Assembly (NCBI GenBank): GCA_017861365.1
Contig: JAGFXR010000006.1
Span: 62,001-126,000 of the forward strand
Direction: 5' to 3'
DNA: 64,000 nt
Source of the DNA: Oscillospiraceae bacterium
Lineage (GTDB): Bacteria > Bacillota > Clostridia > Oscillospirales > Oscillospiraceae
Within the stretch, counting starts at the first letter, position 1. Each line of letters opens with the position of its first letter. Below are positions 18,573-28,521 of the stretch, piece after piece. A program made the position numbers and the translations under genes. The notes beneath the pieces were generated by a model. The model worked only from the letters and a program-made list of their open reading frames with translations. It was not told the DNA's origin and made no database searches.

Positions 18573-20249
18573 TTACGGCTTGAAGCTGTCCTTCAGAGAA
18601 ACAGAGCGGTTGAACACTGGCGCGCCCGGCTGAGAATCCCTGCTGTCCACACAGAAATAGCCCTGCCGCATGAACTGGAAAAAAGCGGGCGCCGCAGCGT
18701 CGGCCAGACAGGCCTCCACCTTGCAGTCGGAAAGCACCTCCAGGGAACCGGGATTCAGGCAGTCCAGAAAATTCCTGTCGCCTCCGTCAGGATCGGCATC
18801 GGAAAACAAATTGTCATAGAGCCGGATCTCAGCGGTAGCGGCGGTAGCGGCATCTACCCAGTGGATCGTGCCCTTAACCTTGCGCCCGTCCGCGGGGTCG
18901 CCCCCTCTGGAATCAGGATCGTATTCGCCTAAAACCTCTGTCACAGCGCCGGTTTGATCCTTCACACAGCCGGTGCATTTCACCACATAGGCGCCTTTTA
19001 AGCGCACCTCATTGCCCGGAAACATGCGGAAATACTTTTTCGGCGGCTCCTCCATAAAATCGTCCGCCTCCATCCAGAGACTGCGGGAGAAGGAGACCGT
19101 GCGTGTTCCATCCTCGGGACGGTTGGGGTTGTTTTCCACCTCGAAATTCTCGGCTTTGCCCTCGGGATAATTGGTGATGGTCAGCTTCACGGGACGCAGG
19201 ACAGCCATAACTCTATGGGCCGTCTCGTTCAGATCCTCCCGGAGACAGTGCTCCAAAAAACCGAACTCCACGGTAGAGGCCGCCTTGGAGACGCCGTTGC
19301 GTTCGGAAAAATTGCGGATCGACTGCGGGGTATAGCCCCGCCGCCGCAGACCGCAGAGCGTTGGCATACGGGGGTCGTCCCAGCCTGAAACTCTCCCCTC
19401 CTCCACCAGCTGGCGGAGCTTGCGCTTGCTCATGACGGTATAATTGATGCCCAGACGGGCAAATTCAATCTGCCGGGGCTTACTGGGGCAGGAGATATTG
19501 GCGATCACCCAGTCGTAAAGAGGACGGTGATCCTCAAATTCCAGAGAACACAGAGAGTGGGTAATGCCCTCCAGGGCGTCCTCAATGGGGTGGGCATAGT
19601 CGTACATGGGGTAAATGCACCACGCGCTGCCCGTGCGGTGATGAGCCATGTGATTGATACGGTAGATGACGGGATCCCGCATATTAAAGTTGCCGGAGGC
19701 CAGGTCAATTTTCGCGCGGAGGGTCATCGCGCCATTGGGAAGCTCCCCGGCTCTCATACGGGCAAAAAGCTCCAGACTCTCCGTGATGGGGCGATCCCGG
19801 TAGGGCGACTGCGCGGGTGTTCCAATATCGCCCCGCATGGCCTTAAACTCCTCCTGTGTCAGCTGGCAGACGTAAGCCAGCCCCTTCTCAATCAGCTCCA
19901 CGGCAAACTGATACATTTGCTCAAAATAATCAGAGGCAAAGTAGAATCGGTCATCCCAGCCGTAGCCAAGCCACTGGATATCCTCCTGGATGGCCTGCAC
20001 ATATTCCACGTCCTCTTTGGTTGGGTTGGTATCATCCATGCGGAGATTACACATACCGTTATATTTTTCAGCGGTGCCGAAGTCGATAAAAATCGCCTTG
20101 GCATGTCCGATGTGGAGATATCCGTTGGGTTCGGGCGGGAAACGGGTATGCACCGTCATACCTTGGAACTGGCCGCCGGGTGCGATATCCTCATCGATAT
20201 AATCATGGATAAAGTTTTGTGGCATGGTCGGCTTTCGTTCGTCTGGCAT
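18573..20249 (-). CDS. glnS: Glutaminyl-tRNA synthetase
   Basis: The 558-residue class I synthetase charges tRNA-Gln directly. The HIGH motif is in PPEPNGYLHIGHAKAI and the KMSKS equivalent is VMSKRKL. Length fits bacterial GlnRS. Many Firmicutes lack GlnRS and use GatCAB, so its presence marks the Clostridia groups that acquired it. The ATG at 20249 has TAGGAG upstream; the frame's extension to 20324 has no ribosome site and covers the promoter. Confidence 0.96.
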   Translation of the reverse strand: MPDERKPTMPQNFIHDYIDEDIAPGGQFQGMTVHTRFPPEPNGYLHIGHAKAIFIDFGTAEKYNGMCNLRMDDTNPTKEDVEYVQAIQEDIQWLGYGWDDRFYFASDYFEQMYQFAVELIEKGLAYVCQLTQEEFKAMRGDIGTPAQSPYRDRPITESLELFARMRAGELPNGAMTLRAKIDLASGNFNMRDPVIYRINHMAHHRTGSAWCIYPMYDYAHPIEDALEGITHSLCSLEFEDHRPLYDWVIANISCPSKPRQIEFARLGINYTVMSKRKLRQLVEEGRVSGWDDPRMPTLCGLRRRGYTPQSIRNFSERNGVSKAASTVEFGFLEHCLREDLNETAHRVMAVLRPVKLTITNYPEGKAENFEVENNPNRPEDGTRTVSFSRSLWMEADDFMEEPPKKYFRMFPGNEVRLKGAYVVKCTGCVKDQTGAVTEVLGEYDPDSRGGDPADGRKVKGTIHWVDAATAATAEIRLYDNLFSDADPDGGDRNFLDCLNPGSLEVLSDCKVEACLADAAAPAFFQFMRQGYFCVDSRDSQPGAPVFNRSVSLKDSFKP

Positions 20250-20282
20250 GTGATTCACTCCTATTTTGTTCTTTAACAATTT

Positions 20283-20312
20283 ATTATACACTTTTTTTGA
20301 GGAAAAATGCAA
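20283..20312 (-). promoter_or_regulatory. Promoter for glnS
   Basis: Minus strand: TTGCAT, 18 bases, TATAAT, about 34 bases before the start codon. Confidence 0.55.
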
Positions 20313-20417
20313 CCATTGTTTCAATTTTGAAATTTATGGAATTCAACATCTCTCAGGCAGTAACGATATTGTCTGATTATACTGTTTTCATGCGGCTTGT
20401 CAAGGCGGAAATAATAC

Positions 20418-20447
20418 TTGACAATCCCTTTTCGCATCGTTTATGAT
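20418..20447 (+). promoter_or_regulatory. Promoter for fhs and its riboswitch
   Basis: TTGACA, 18 bases, TATGAT, immediately upstream of the aptamer. Confidence 0.7.
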
Positions 20448-20451
20448 TGTG

Positions 20452-20550
20452 CTACGATATGACTGACGGAAGTGGATGAAACCACATGGAGTATCGATGG
20501 AAGCTTGCCGACCGTCTGGGCGCACTGTCTGATAGTGCGCCCATTTTTTG
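20452..20550 (+). ncRNA. ZTP (pfl) riboswitch
   Basis: The leader of fhs shows the pfl/ZTP layout: an outer helix CGATA (20455-20459) with TATCG (20492-20496), an internal GTGG-CCAC hairpin within ATGACTGACGGA...ACATGGAGT, then the conserved downstream segment CCGACCGTCTGGGC. That segment runs into an intrinsic terminator (stem 20517-20526 with 20534-20543, then TTTTTT). In known ZTP riboswitches, binding of ZMP/ZTP, a sign of low 10-formyl-THF, prevents termination and turns on one-carbon genes such as fhs. Context and motif agree. Confidence 0.85.
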
Positions 20551-20597
20551 TAGCGCGCAGGGACGTGAATCACTCCGAATCGAGAGGAGAACCAATC

Positions 20598-22265
20598 ATG
20601 AAAACCGACATTGAAATTGCACAGGCCGCCGCGCTGCTCCCCATCGCGGCGATTGCCGACCAGGCGGGCATCGACCCGGAGCTTGTGATTCCCTACGGGC
20701 GAAACAAGGCAAAGATTGATGTGACCGCCCTGCGGGACAAACCCCGGCGCGGCAAACTGATTCTCGTGACCGCCATCAATCCCACGCCCGCCGGCGAGGG
20801 AAAAACCACCACCAGCGTCGGTCTGGCAGACGCCATAGCCCGGCTGGGGAACAACACCATGCTCTGCCTTCGGGAACCCTCGCTGGGCCCGGTATTTGGT
20901 GTCAAGGGCGGCGCGGCGGGGGGCGGCTACGCTCAGGTGGTGCCTATGGAGGAGATCAACCTTCACTTTACCGGCGACTTCCATGCCATCGGCGCAGCGA
21001 ATAATTTGCTGGCTGCTCTGCTGGATAACCATATTCAGCAGGGGAACAGCCTCAGGCTTGATCCCCGCCGTATTACCTGGCGGCGCTGTGTGGATATGAA
21101 CGACCGTCAGCTGCGCAATGTCATCTGCGGGCTGGGCGGCAAAGCCAATGGAACCCCCAGAGAGGACGGCTTTGATATTACCGTCGCCTCTGAAATTATG
21201 GCAGTGCTCTGCCTTTCCTCCAATCTTGCCGATCTGAAACAACGCCTGGCCCGTATTGTGGTAGGCTATACGTATGAGGGCGCACCGGTCACCGCAGACG
21301 ACCTGAAGGCCACCGGAGCCATGGCTGCCCTGCTGAAGGACGCGCTTTTCCCCAATCTGGTGCAAACTCTGGAGCATACACCTACGCTCATCCACGGCGG
21401 CCCATTTGCCAATATCGCCCACGGCTGCAACAGCGTCATTGCCACAGAGACTGCCCTGAAGCTGGCGGATTACGTGGTCACCGAGGCTGGCTTCGGCGGC
21501 GATCTCGGCGCGGAAAAGTTTATTGATATTAAGTGCCGAACAGCGGGGCTTCACCCTGATGCGGTGGTCATCGTCGCTACCGTCCGCGCCCTCAAGCACC
21601 ACGGCGGAGCGCCCAAGGGGGAATTGGGGCAGGAAAACCTGGACGCACTGAACCGTGGCGTAGCCAATCTGGCGCGGCATCTGGAGAACGTCACCCAGGT
21701 GTTCCGCCTGCCCGCCGTAGTGGCAATCAACCGGTTTGAAACGGACACCGAGGCCGAGCTTGACCTGATCCGTACCGCCTGCGGCGTGTATGGAGCCAAG
21801 GTGGCCCTCTCCGAGGTTTGGGCAAAGGGCGGAGCAGGCGGAGAGGCCCTGGCGTCCGAGGTACTCAGTGCGCTGGAGCGCAGCGGCAGCGGCTGTTCCT
21901 TTGCCTACGAGCTTGATTGGAGCCTGAAGCGGAAGATCGAGGCAGTCGCGGAAAAAATTTATCATTCCGACGGTGTGGACTATTCCCCCTTGGCAGACAG
22001 GGAGCTTGCCCGGCTTGAGGAGCTGGGCTTCGGTGAACTTCCTGTCTGCATCGCCAAAACCCAGTACTCTTTTTCCGATGATCCTAAGAAGCTGGGCGCG
22101 CCCTCCGGGTTCCGCATCACCGTGCAGAAGGTGAAGGTCTCTGCCGGCGCTGGTTTTGTAGTAGTCATGACAGGCGACATCATGACCATGCCGGGACTGC
22201 CTAAGGTTCCCGCGGCGGAACGCATTGATGTGGACGAAAATGGCGTGATTTCAGGACTGTTCTAA
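20598..22265 (+). CDS. fhs: Formate--tetrahydrofolate ligase
   Basis: The 555-residue enzyme makes 10-formyl-THF from formate, THF and ATP, feeding purine synthesis and, in acetogens, the methyl branch of the Wood-Ljungdahl pathway. The ATP loop [15 protein letters not shown] lies near residue 65, and [21 protein letters not shown] and FTGDFHAI are family signatures. The ATG at 20598 follows GAGGAGA; frames extending into the riboswitch are not translated. It stands alone, controlled by the ZTP riboswitch. Confidence 0.96.
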   Translation: MKTDIEIAQAAALLPIAAIADQAGIDPELVIPYGRNKAKIDVTALRDKPRRGKLILVTAINPTPAGEGKTTTSVGLADAIARLGNNTMLCLREPSLGPVFGVKGGAAGGGYAQVVPMEEINLHFTGDFHAIGAANNLLAALLDNHIQQGNSLRLDPRRITWRRCVDMNDRQLRNVICGLGGKANGTPREDGFDITVASEIMAVLCLSSNLADLKQRLARIVVGYTYEGAPVTADDLKATGAMAALLKDALFPNLVQTLEHTPTLIHGGPFANIAHGCNSVIATETALKLADYVVTEAGFGGDLGAEKFIDIKCRTAGLHPDAVVIVATVRALKHHGGAPKGELGQENLDALNRGVANLARHLENVTQVFRLPAVVAINRFETDTEAELDLIRTACGVYGAKVALSEVWAKGGAGGEALASEVLSALERSGSGCSFAYELDWSLKRKIEAVAEKIYHSDGVDYSPLADRELARLEELGFGELPVCIAKTQYSFSDDPKKLGAPSGFRITVQKVKVSAGAGFVVVMTGDIMTMPGLPKVPAAERIDVDENGVISGLF

Positions 22266-22280
22266 ATGCAATCATCAAAA

Positions 22281-22316
22281 AACCGGCGCGGCATCCGTTT
22301 GGATGCCGCGCCGGTT
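22281..22316. terminator. Terminator between fhs and chemoreceptor gene
   Basis: A perfect 16-bp GC-rich stem with a GTTT loop. The T-tract lies on the minus-strand side (TTTTTTGATG), so it works best for the chemoreceptor transcript and perhaps both. Confidence 0.75.
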
Positions 22317-22438
22317 GCTGTTAGAACACAAGGGATTGACGCAGCCCGTCTCATTGCGCGACGGCGGGCAATCGAATCCGCACGCCGGGGTATGACAAGC
22401 CTCATCCTTCTCCGTGGCAAAAAACCGCCGTATACCTC

Positions 22439-24445
22439 TTACTCCACGCGCAGCTCGAACCGGGAGATCATTTGTTTCAGCAGCTGGGATTGCGAGGACA
22501 GCTCCTGGCTGGTTGCCGCCGATTCCTCCGCTGCGGAGGAGTTCATCTGCACCACACCGGAAATTTGGTCAATTCCCGCTGTGAGCTGGCTGACCGCCTC
22601 GGCCTGTGTCATGGAGGCTTCCGCAATGACCCCGACTGTGGAAACCACATGGTTGGCACGACGCACCACATTCTCCAGCGACTCACCGGTTTCATCCACC
22701 AGCTTTGTCCCCTCGTTGACTGCATTGATGGCACTCTCAATTAATACAGTTGTACTGTTGGCCGCCTGGGCAGATTTTCCGGCCAGATTGCGCACCTCAT
22801 CGGCAACCACCGCAAAGCCTTTTCCGGCGGTTCCTGCTCTGGCCGCCTCGACCGCGGCGTTCAGAGCCAAAATATTGGTCTGGAAAGCGATATCTTCAAT
22901 CGCTTTGATAATTTTACTGATTTCCGCGGAGGCGCTCCCAATTTCATTCATGGCGGTAATCAGCTGCTTCATCTGATCATTACTGCCGCGCAGTTCCAGC
23001 ATCAGCTGCTCCGCCTCTCCGCCGGCAGTTTTGGCATTCTCCGCATTCTGGCTGGTCTGAACGGAAATTTCGCTGACGGTAGCCGCCAGCTCCTCAATGG
23101 AGGATGCCTGCTCCGTGGCACCCTGGGAGAGACCCGTTGCCGAGGCGGCAAGCTGCTCCGCACCCGCCGCCACCTGTTCCGATGACGCCTCAATGCCGCT
23201 CATGGTACCGGTCAAATCTCTGGTAACCTTTCTCAGCGTTAACAGAATTCCCTCAAAGTCACCGATGTACCGGTCAACCGCCTTACTGCTCACGTTCAAA
23301 TTTCCCTCTGAGATTTCGCCGACGAGATAGTTAATATCAGTAATGATCAGATTCAATCCCGTGAGGTGTTCCTCGGTGGCACGCGCCAGAAGACCCGTTT
23401 CATCATCGGATGTAACCACGGGCATCGGCGTACTTAAATCCCCCTTTGCGATCAGGGCAATCCGTTCGGCGCAGAGCCGTATCGGATCCGCAAGCCGTCC
23501 GGCCAGCCTGCGGGATATCAAGATGGAAATCCCAATAAACACCACCAAGATCACCATTCCCGTGATGATGGCCTGGTAAGTGCCGTCCATAAAATCCGAA
23601 ACGGGTGCGTTAATGCCTATGGTCCAGCCGTCCGTATCCCCGACGGGGGCGTAAGCGAGAAATTTTCTGACGCCATTGTAGGTATACTGGCCAAAACCAA
23701 CGTCACCTGCAATCTCCTTCGTCACAATTTGTGCAAGACTTGCCATGGAGGAATCCGTTTTTGCCTGCTGGATGGAGTTGCTTTTGCTTTGCACAAGCGC
23801 CATCTTGACATTTGCAATGTTGGTACCATCCGCGTCCGCCAGATAAGTTGCGCTGTTCGCGCTGATATCAATCTCCGACACTATATCGTTTAAAAATGTC
23901 TCGGAGGTCACAAAGTACACCGCCCCCACCACCTTTGAATTAGCAACTCCGCCTTCCCACAGGGGTGCGGCTACGGTGATGGTCAAAGCGCCGGTGGCAT
24001 CATCCACTTGCGGCGCGGTAATGACGGCAGAACCGCCCCCGGTGGTCGCAAACCAGCTTTCGCCGCTGTAATCGGTTCCGTCAAAAATGCTGATTCCTTT
24101 GGCGTTCAGAACGTCGCCCCGCTCAAAGTCATAGGTCTCGACCTTCTGGTCAATCAACGCCTGCTTATCCGCCAGTGAGCTGCTGTCGCTTGCTAAGCGC
24201 GCAAGAGCACCTGTTTCAAAGGCAACATTTTTAACTGAGTCCAGCTGCCACTGCACGCGGGCTGCGGCAACCACCGCCGTCTGCGTCATGGTTTCTTTCA
24301 GCAGATTCACAGAGCTAAAATAGGTTAACAACGAAGTGACCACTGTCAGAATCAGCAGAGAAATACCAACCAAAAGAATTGAAAATACTTGTATTTTCCC
24401 TTTGATAGAACGGATGCCTTTTTGATTTTTTGCCCTTTTTCTCAT
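22439..24445 (-). CDS. Methyl-accepting chemotaxis protein, dCache type
   Basis: The 668-residue receptor has a first transmembrane helix (about 22-48), a large extracellular dCache-like sensor (about 50-285, with [19 protein letters not shown] and [18 protein letters not shown]), a second helix (about 290-312), a HAMP region and a signalling domain with the hairpin tip [19 protein letters not shown]. It reports ligand binding to CheA/CheW. The start at 24445 is fixed by GGAGG seven bases upstream. No che or flagellar genes are nearby. A second receptor of the same plan lies at 28522-30561. Confidence 0.92.
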   Translation of the reverse strand: MRKRAKNQKGIRSIKGKIQVFSILLVGISLLILTVVTSLLTYFSSVNLLKETMTQTAVVAAARVQWQLDSVKNVAFETGALARLASDSSSLADKQALIDQKVETYDFERGDVLNAKGISIFDGTDYSGESWFATTGGGSAVITAPQVDDATGALTITVAAPLWEGGVANSKVVGAVYFVTSETFLNDIVSEIDISANSATYLADADGTNIANVKMALVQSKSNSIQQAKTDSSMASLAQIVTKEIAGDVGFGQYTYNGVRKFLAYAPVGDTDGWTIGINAPVSDFMDGTYQAIITGMVILVVFIGISILISRRLAGRLADPIRLCAERIALIAKGDLSTPMPVVTSDDETGLLARATEEHLTGLNLIITDINYLVGEISEGNLNVSSKAVDRYIGDFEGILLTLRKVTRDLTGTMSGIEASSEQVAAGAEQLAASATGLSQGATEQASSIEELAATVSEISVQTSQNAENAKTAGGEAEQLMLELRGSNDQMKQLITAMNEIGSASAEISKIIKAIEDIAFQTNILALNAAVEAARAGTAGKGFAVVADEVRNLAGKSAQAANSTTVLIESAINAVNEGTKLVDETGESLENVVRRANHVVSTVGVIAEASMTQAEAVSQLTAGIDQISGVVQMNSSAAEESAATSQELSSQSQLLKQMISRFELRVE

Positions 24446-24644
24446 AAATTTTCCTCCAGCCATCTCCCGTTTATTTTGTAAAATGCTTCCTCTTCCTCAT
24501 TTTAACCTGAATTATTTATTAAGTCAACAAAATATATTCTATTTCGAAATAAATCGACATTATTATTACTATTCTTTGGATGGAGCCATGAAACTTTTGT
24601 TGCAGCCGATACCTCACCAAGCACCTGCTGTACAGAATGACAAA

Positions 24645-24691
24645 CAAAAATGCGCCTTGAAGCAGACTCGTTCAGTCTGTTCAAAGCGCAT
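24645..24691 (-). terminator. Terminator after sleB-like gene
   Basis: An 18-bp nearly perfect stem (24650-24691, one bulge and one G-T pair) followed on the minus strand by TTTTTGTTTG. The rest of the 290-base stretch between the two genes is AT-rich without a credible gene. Confidence 0.7.
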
Positions 24692-24733
24692 CTTCATGCA
24701 CATAGCAGGGAGGTGTTCCCCGGTCAATACCGA

Positions 24734-25543
24734 TTATCCATAGAAATTGTGATTTCCGATTGTCGCAACATATGTTTTGTGGGTAGACGCCCAACTGGAG
24801 GTGAGCTGTACGGAATTAAACCAATAAGCGCTGCTGAGCACCATCGCTCCATCTAAACAAAGCTTTGCGGCAATAATACTGTCGGCATTGGGGTCTCTGT
24901 TAACAGAGCCGCTGCTTGCGGGAGTAAACTGATTCTTTTGAAAAATGACTTCGTAGATGGTGTCGGGGAACCGGCTGTCACTCACCCGGTTGAGGATCAC
25001 ATTCCCGACGGCGATTTTTCCCGCCAGCGGCTGGTTTCCGCTTTCGGCATTAATAATATGGGACAGCCAATAAACATCATCGCTTCTATAATAGGTATCT
25101 CCGCTTTCGATGGTGCCGGTTCCCGCGATGATGAACAGACGTCCCCATTCCTCACTGTACCAAGTCGTGGCGCCCAGCGCTTTGGCAATGACTGACGCAG
25201 GCGCCATAACATTGCCATCCTGTATCGTAACAAGATTCGGTACATAGAGATAACGCCCGTTCGCCACAATATACGAATCACCGGGTGTTGCGGTAATGGT
25301 AAGATCATCGGCATATACCGCTGCAAAGCTGCCATTCCAGTCAATCCACGCATCCGGCCGCAGCCCTTCCGCAACGGTGCGCAGAGACACATAAGAATCC
25401 GCGACCGTACCGTCAAAGGCTACGCTGGCTACATCTGTTTGACTGGAATTGGTCTGGGTTGTGTCCTCAATCGCAAGAGTTTGGCTGCCGATACTCACGC
25501 ATAGAGCCAGCGCAAGCAGCAGACAAGCCAGCTTTCGTTTCAT
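24734..25543 (-). CDS. Cell wall hydrolase, SleB-type, with copper amine oxidase-like domain
   Basis: The 269-residue secreted protein has a signal peptide (LACLLLALALCVSIGSQTLA). Residues about 40-140 are a copper-amine-oxidase N-domain-like module (SYVSLRTVAEGLRPD...VMAPASVIAKALGA). The C-terminal 125 residues are a Hydrolase_2/SleB catalytic domain: LSHIINAESGNQPLAGKIAVGNVILNR, in which the Glu of NAESGNQP is the expected catalytic residue, and FTPASSG. SleB-type enzymes are lytic transglycosylases that open spore cortex peptidoglycan; stand-alone forms also act on vegetative walls. Start at 25543, 11 bases after GGAG. Confidence 0.87.
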   Translation of the reverse strand: MKRKLACLLLALALCVSIGSQTLAIEDTTQTNSSQTDVASVAFDGTVADSYVSLRTVAEGLRPDAWIDWNGSFAAVYADDLTITATPGDSYIVANGRYLYVPNLVTIQDGNVMAPASVIAKALGATTWYSEEWGRLFIIAGTGTIESGDTYYRSDDVYWLSHIINAESGNQPLAGKIAVGNVILNRVSDSRFPDTIYEVIFQKNQFTPASSGSVNRDPNADSIIAAKLCLDGAMVLSSAYWFNSVQLTSSWASTHKTYVATIGNHNFYG

Positions 25544-25695
25544 GGGGTTAAACACTCCTTCAATTCAGGCCAAAGGCCAATGTTTTTATTATTTAATTTT
25601 TGTAACCATATTGTAACTTATTTGTATCCAATATGCAAGCACTATTTTCACCATGTTTATCCAGATTTATACATTCATTTTTGTACAATAGCAAC

Positions 25696-25735
25696 AAAAA
25701 GTGACCCTATTGGATGGTTAAACCAATAGAGTCAC
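25696..25735 (-). terminator. Terminator after the Cys-rich protein gene
   Basis: A 13-bp stem with one mismatch (25701-25713 with 25723-25735), with TTTTTG following on the minus strand. Confidence 0.7.
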
Positions 25736-25796
25736 AGTGGAATGATGTAATTTTGACCTTTGCTCTCGCCTGCTGTAGGAAACAAAACGGTAACGA

Positions 25797-26630
25797 TCAG
25801 TTGCAGCTGTTACTTCTTGTTTCTCTCCAGGAATCACACGTATCAATGGTATTGGGCGGGAAGAACTCATCCACGGGGAAGCGGACATGGCGGAAAATTT
25901 CACAGGGATCGTCGTCGCTGCTGCAGCCGCACTCTTTCTCAGGCATGCAGTAATCATATGCCGGGATTAAGAGCTGGGAGTCACGCTCCAGACGGATGAT
26001 GGAGAATTGCCCCAGAGTGACATATACCCGTTTGGAATCCCCGCCAAAGACGAGATCATCGCCAAAGCAGCCAAAGATACAGGGCGGAACCTCCGTCAGC
26101 TCGCCGGAGTCATTGGGATGATAGTCACAGACGTCGACCAGCTTGATGCTCAGGACAATCGGATCCACGGTTTCCACCACCGCGGTGGGAAGATTGCTTT
26201 TGCGAATATTCTGGGCATCCAGATCGCAAAGCGCGGTTTCTGAGCTGAAAATTTTGGCGTTCCCTTCGCTGCCGAAGAGAATCACCCGCTTGTCAAAGAC
26301 GCACAGCCCGGAAATTTCCACCGGACGGGTTGCTCCGACAAAGGCGTCGGCGGTGACGCGATAAAAATATCTGACATCAACCGTGAAAAAGCCTCGGTTA
26401 AATCCGACGGGTTCAACATCGATGTACACATAGAGCAGTTCGGCCTGGCCAGCCTTAATACTGATTGCTCTATCGATTACTGCCTGCGCGCCGCGGATCG
26501 GATAGAAGCGAAGGTCTTCTATGCAGTCCTTGTCTCGGCAGGAATCGTAGATCTTTTTCGTGTGTATGCACACGGCCTCCCGGATAGCAGCGGTTTCACC
26601 AACGGGGCCGGGCGCGACCTTATCAGGCAT
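25797..26630 (-). CDS. Conserved cysteine-rich protein of Clostridia, function unknown
   Basis: The 277-residue protein has no signal peptide or membrane segment. It begins MPDKVAPGPVGETAAIREAV followed by CIHTKKIYDSCRDKDCIEDL, and has Cys pairs through the middle and near the C-terminus (CMPEKECGCSSDDDPC). I recall similar proteins as conserved hypotheticals in spore-forming Clostridia. The cysteine distribution and solubility would fit a cross-linked spore-coat-like protein, which is inference. AGGAGG before 26630 fixes the start. Monocistronic. Confidence 0.65.
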   Translation of the reverse strand: MPDKVAPGPVGETAAIREAVCIHTKKIYDSCRDKDCIEDLRFYPIRGAQAVIDRAISIKAGQAELLYVYIDVEPVGFNRGFFTVDVRYFYRVTADAFVGATRPVEISGLCVFDKRVILFGSEGNAKIFSSETALCDLDAQNIRKSNLPTAVVETVDPIVLSIKLVDVCDYHPNDSGELTEVPPCIFGCFGDDLVFGGDSKRVYVTLGQFSIIRLERDSQLLIPAYDYCMPEKECGCSSDDDPCEIFRHVRFPVDEFFPPNTIDTCDSWRETRSNSCN

Positions 26631-26788
26631 TGCGATACCTCCTAGAAAACAAATTGAAAGGGTTGATTGCTTCCATCCCATTCTATGGGAGCGTGAAAAA
26701 ATGGTGCAGATGGATTTGAAAACTTTTGTCTAATCAACTTTTTTCGGGTAGTGAAACGGTCGAAAAATAGAGAAAGAGGATTTTTTGC

Positions 26789-26817
26789 TTGCTGTCACGG
26801 GGATTTTCACCTATAAT
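26789..26817 (+). promoter_or_regulatory. Promoter for DUF4364 gene
   Basis: TTGCTG, 17 bases, TATAAT, about 35 bases before the start codon. Confidence 0.6.
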
Positions 26818-26851
26818 ATAAAGATGACATTCGACGATTGGAGGCGCGGTA

Positions 26852-27385
26852 ATGGCAAGACGGGGGTACATCCAGGATGATCTGGATGTCAAGGTTCTGA
26901 TCCTTTATCTGATGGCCCGGGTGGCGGCGCCCATTGATCTGTCACTTCTTACCGACCTGGCCCTTTGTGATGAGGGGATGGATTATTTTCGTATGACGCA
27001 GGCGGTCAGCGAGCTGGTGCAGACAGAGCACATTGTCCTGGAGGACGGGCGGTACGCGATTACGGATAAGGGAAGAAAAAACGGAGAGGTTTGCGAGGAC
27101 AGCCTCCCCTATTCTGTACGCCGCCGATGCGACCTGGGGCTGGCCCGCGTGAATACGCAGCTGCGCAGGGATGCTCAGGTGCGGGCAGAGGTAGTAAAGC
27201 GGGATGAGGGCGGATTTACGGTACGCCTGCGCCTGGACGACGAGGGCGGCAATTTGCTCACCCTGGAGCTCTTCTCCGGCTCGGAAGCTCAAGGCAGCCA
27301 TCTGGCGCAGTGCTTTAAAGAGCATCCCGAGCATATTTTTAATGGAATTCTCAACGCGCTTCTGGCTTCCTATGAGCAAGAGTGA
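26852..27385 (+). CDS. DUF4364 family protein
   Basis: The 177-residue protein starts with the family's typical RRGYIQDDLDVKVLILYLMARV and has a winged-helix-like N-terminal half (LLTDLALCDEGMDYFRMTQAVSELVQ, then a wing GRYAITDKGRKN). The C-terminal half is a beta-rich domain. The family is near-universal in Clostridia and may be a DNA-binding regulator, but no function is established. GGAGG precedes the ATG. Only 26 bases separate it from the next gene, so they are co-transcribed. Confidence 0.8.
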   Translation: MARRGYIQDDLDVKVLILYLMARVAAPIDLSLLTDLALCDEGMDYFRMTQAVSELVQTEHIVLEDGRYAITDKGRKNGEVCEDSLPYSVRRRCDLGLARVNTQLRRDAQVRAEVVKRDEGGFTVRLRLDDEGGNLLTLELFSGSEAQGSHLAQCFKEHPEHIFNGILNALLASYEQE

Positions 27386-27411
27386 CTCATTGATCATAAA
27401 GGAGTGATTCC

Positions 27412-28320
27412 ATGACGGAACCTCTTCTGTTTGGATATCCGCTTACGGTGCTTTTCTTGTTCTTTCTCTTTTATTCTCTTGCCGGCTGGATGATGGAAAC
27501 CATTTACTGCTCTATTCTGGAGCGCCGGTTTGTGGTCAGAGGCTTTCTGTATGGTCCGATATGCCCGATTTACGGCGTGGGCGTCCTGCTGATGGTTTTA
27601 TTTTTCAAACCGTTTATGGATTACCCTGTGCTGTTTTACCTGGTCGCGGTGGTGGTGATGTCGGCCTGGGAATACTTTGTCGGGTGGTTTTTGGAAACCA
27701 CTACCCATATTAAATACTGGGACTACAGCCACTTTCCGTTTAATATTAAGGGTCGGATCTGTCTTTGGGTCTGCCTCACCTGGGGCATCCTCTCCTATCT
27801 TATGCTGTATGTGGTGCATCCGCATGTGGAACATCTGGCAAATTTTCTGCCGGAACAGTTCCGCTGGATCGCAAGCGGCGTGCTGGGCGTACTTCTGATT
27901 ACCGACGCCGTAACCACCATTCGAAAGCTGGCGCTGATGAGCCGGCTGATGAACCGGCTGGAGCAGGCCAGTGGGGAGCTGCAAATTCAAGTTGCGCTGG
28001 GTAAAGCCGAGTTAAGCGAGTTTTTGGATTCGGCAAAGGATAATCTTGCCGACCGGCTTGCGGCGGCGGCACCCGATGGCGTTGTCGAGACCGCGGAGCA
28101 AATTCGAGCGAAGTACAACGAGCTGCTGCGGGCAGCGGTACGGCAGAGCAGCCGTTTTCGCAACCGCTACCGGGATATGATATCTGTCAGGCACCCTTAC
28201 CGGCTGGAAGACGTAAAAGCCGCCGGTAACCTTCTGCGCGAGCGTCTGCAAGCCGCTAACCAGGCACGAAAAGAGGAGAAGCGGCTCAAGAAGCGGGATC
28301 AGCAAAACAATCCCAAATAA
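27412..28320 (+). CDS. CmpB-type putative ABC-transporter membrane protein
   Basis: The 302-residue integral membrane protein matches the ABC_trans_CmpB family (PF06541) with GWMMETIYCSILERRFVVRGFLYGPICPIYG and WDYSHFPFNIKGRICL. About five or six transmembrane helices occupy residues 8-175, and the last 120 residues are a charged cytoplasmic coiled-coil-like tail ending in a Lys-rich stretch. No ATPase is next to it and the transport link is unproven. Second gene of a two-gene operon with the DUF4364 gene. Confidence 0.78.
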   Translation: MTEPLLFGYPLTVLFLFFLFYSLAGWMMETIYCSILERRFVVRGFLYGPICPIYGVGVLLMVLFFKPFMDYPVLFYLVAVVVMSAWEYFVGWFLETTTHIKYWDYSHFPFNIKGRICLWVCLTWGILSYLMLYVVHPHVEHLANFLPEQFRWIASGVLGVLLITDAVTTIRKLALMSRLMNRLEQASGELQIQVALGKAELSEFLDSAKDNLADRLAAAAPDGVVETAEQIRAKYNELLRAAVRQSSRFRNRYRDMISVRHPYRLEDVKAAGNLLRERLQAANQARKEEKRLKKRDQQNNPK

Positions 28321-28402
28321 ACCAATTGAGCCGAAGCGCCTGATCAGGACTGGGACGTCTGATACTTCCCGTTCCTTGACACAGACTTAAATTTTTTTAA
28401 GC

Positions 28403-28485
28403 AGCTTAAGGCTTTTCGGCATAGAGAAGGGCGCGCCGCGGAATCGCCGCGTCGCTCCCTTCTCTATGCCGAAAAGCCTTAAGCT
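28403..28485. repeat. Very long perfect hairpin between convergent genes
   Basis: A 29-bp perfect stem (28403-28431 with 28457-28485) continues inward, after a single C-A mismatch each time, with GCG/CGC and then CGCGG/CCGCG. It is far longer than a usual terminator and lacks a clean T-tract (TAAGCTAGGATT follows on the right), although TTTTTTT lies 12 bases to its left. It lies between the CmpB-type gene and a chemoreceptor gene and may end both transcripts. Confidence 0.8.
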
Positions 28486-28521
28486 AGGATTCCAGACCTT
28501 CCCAAAGCGGGTTTTATATTG

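Noticed and set aside
22340-22420. tRNA-like segment with a TTCGAT loop on the minus strand
   Set aside because: No matching acceptor stem, D-arm or anticodon arm could be drawn.
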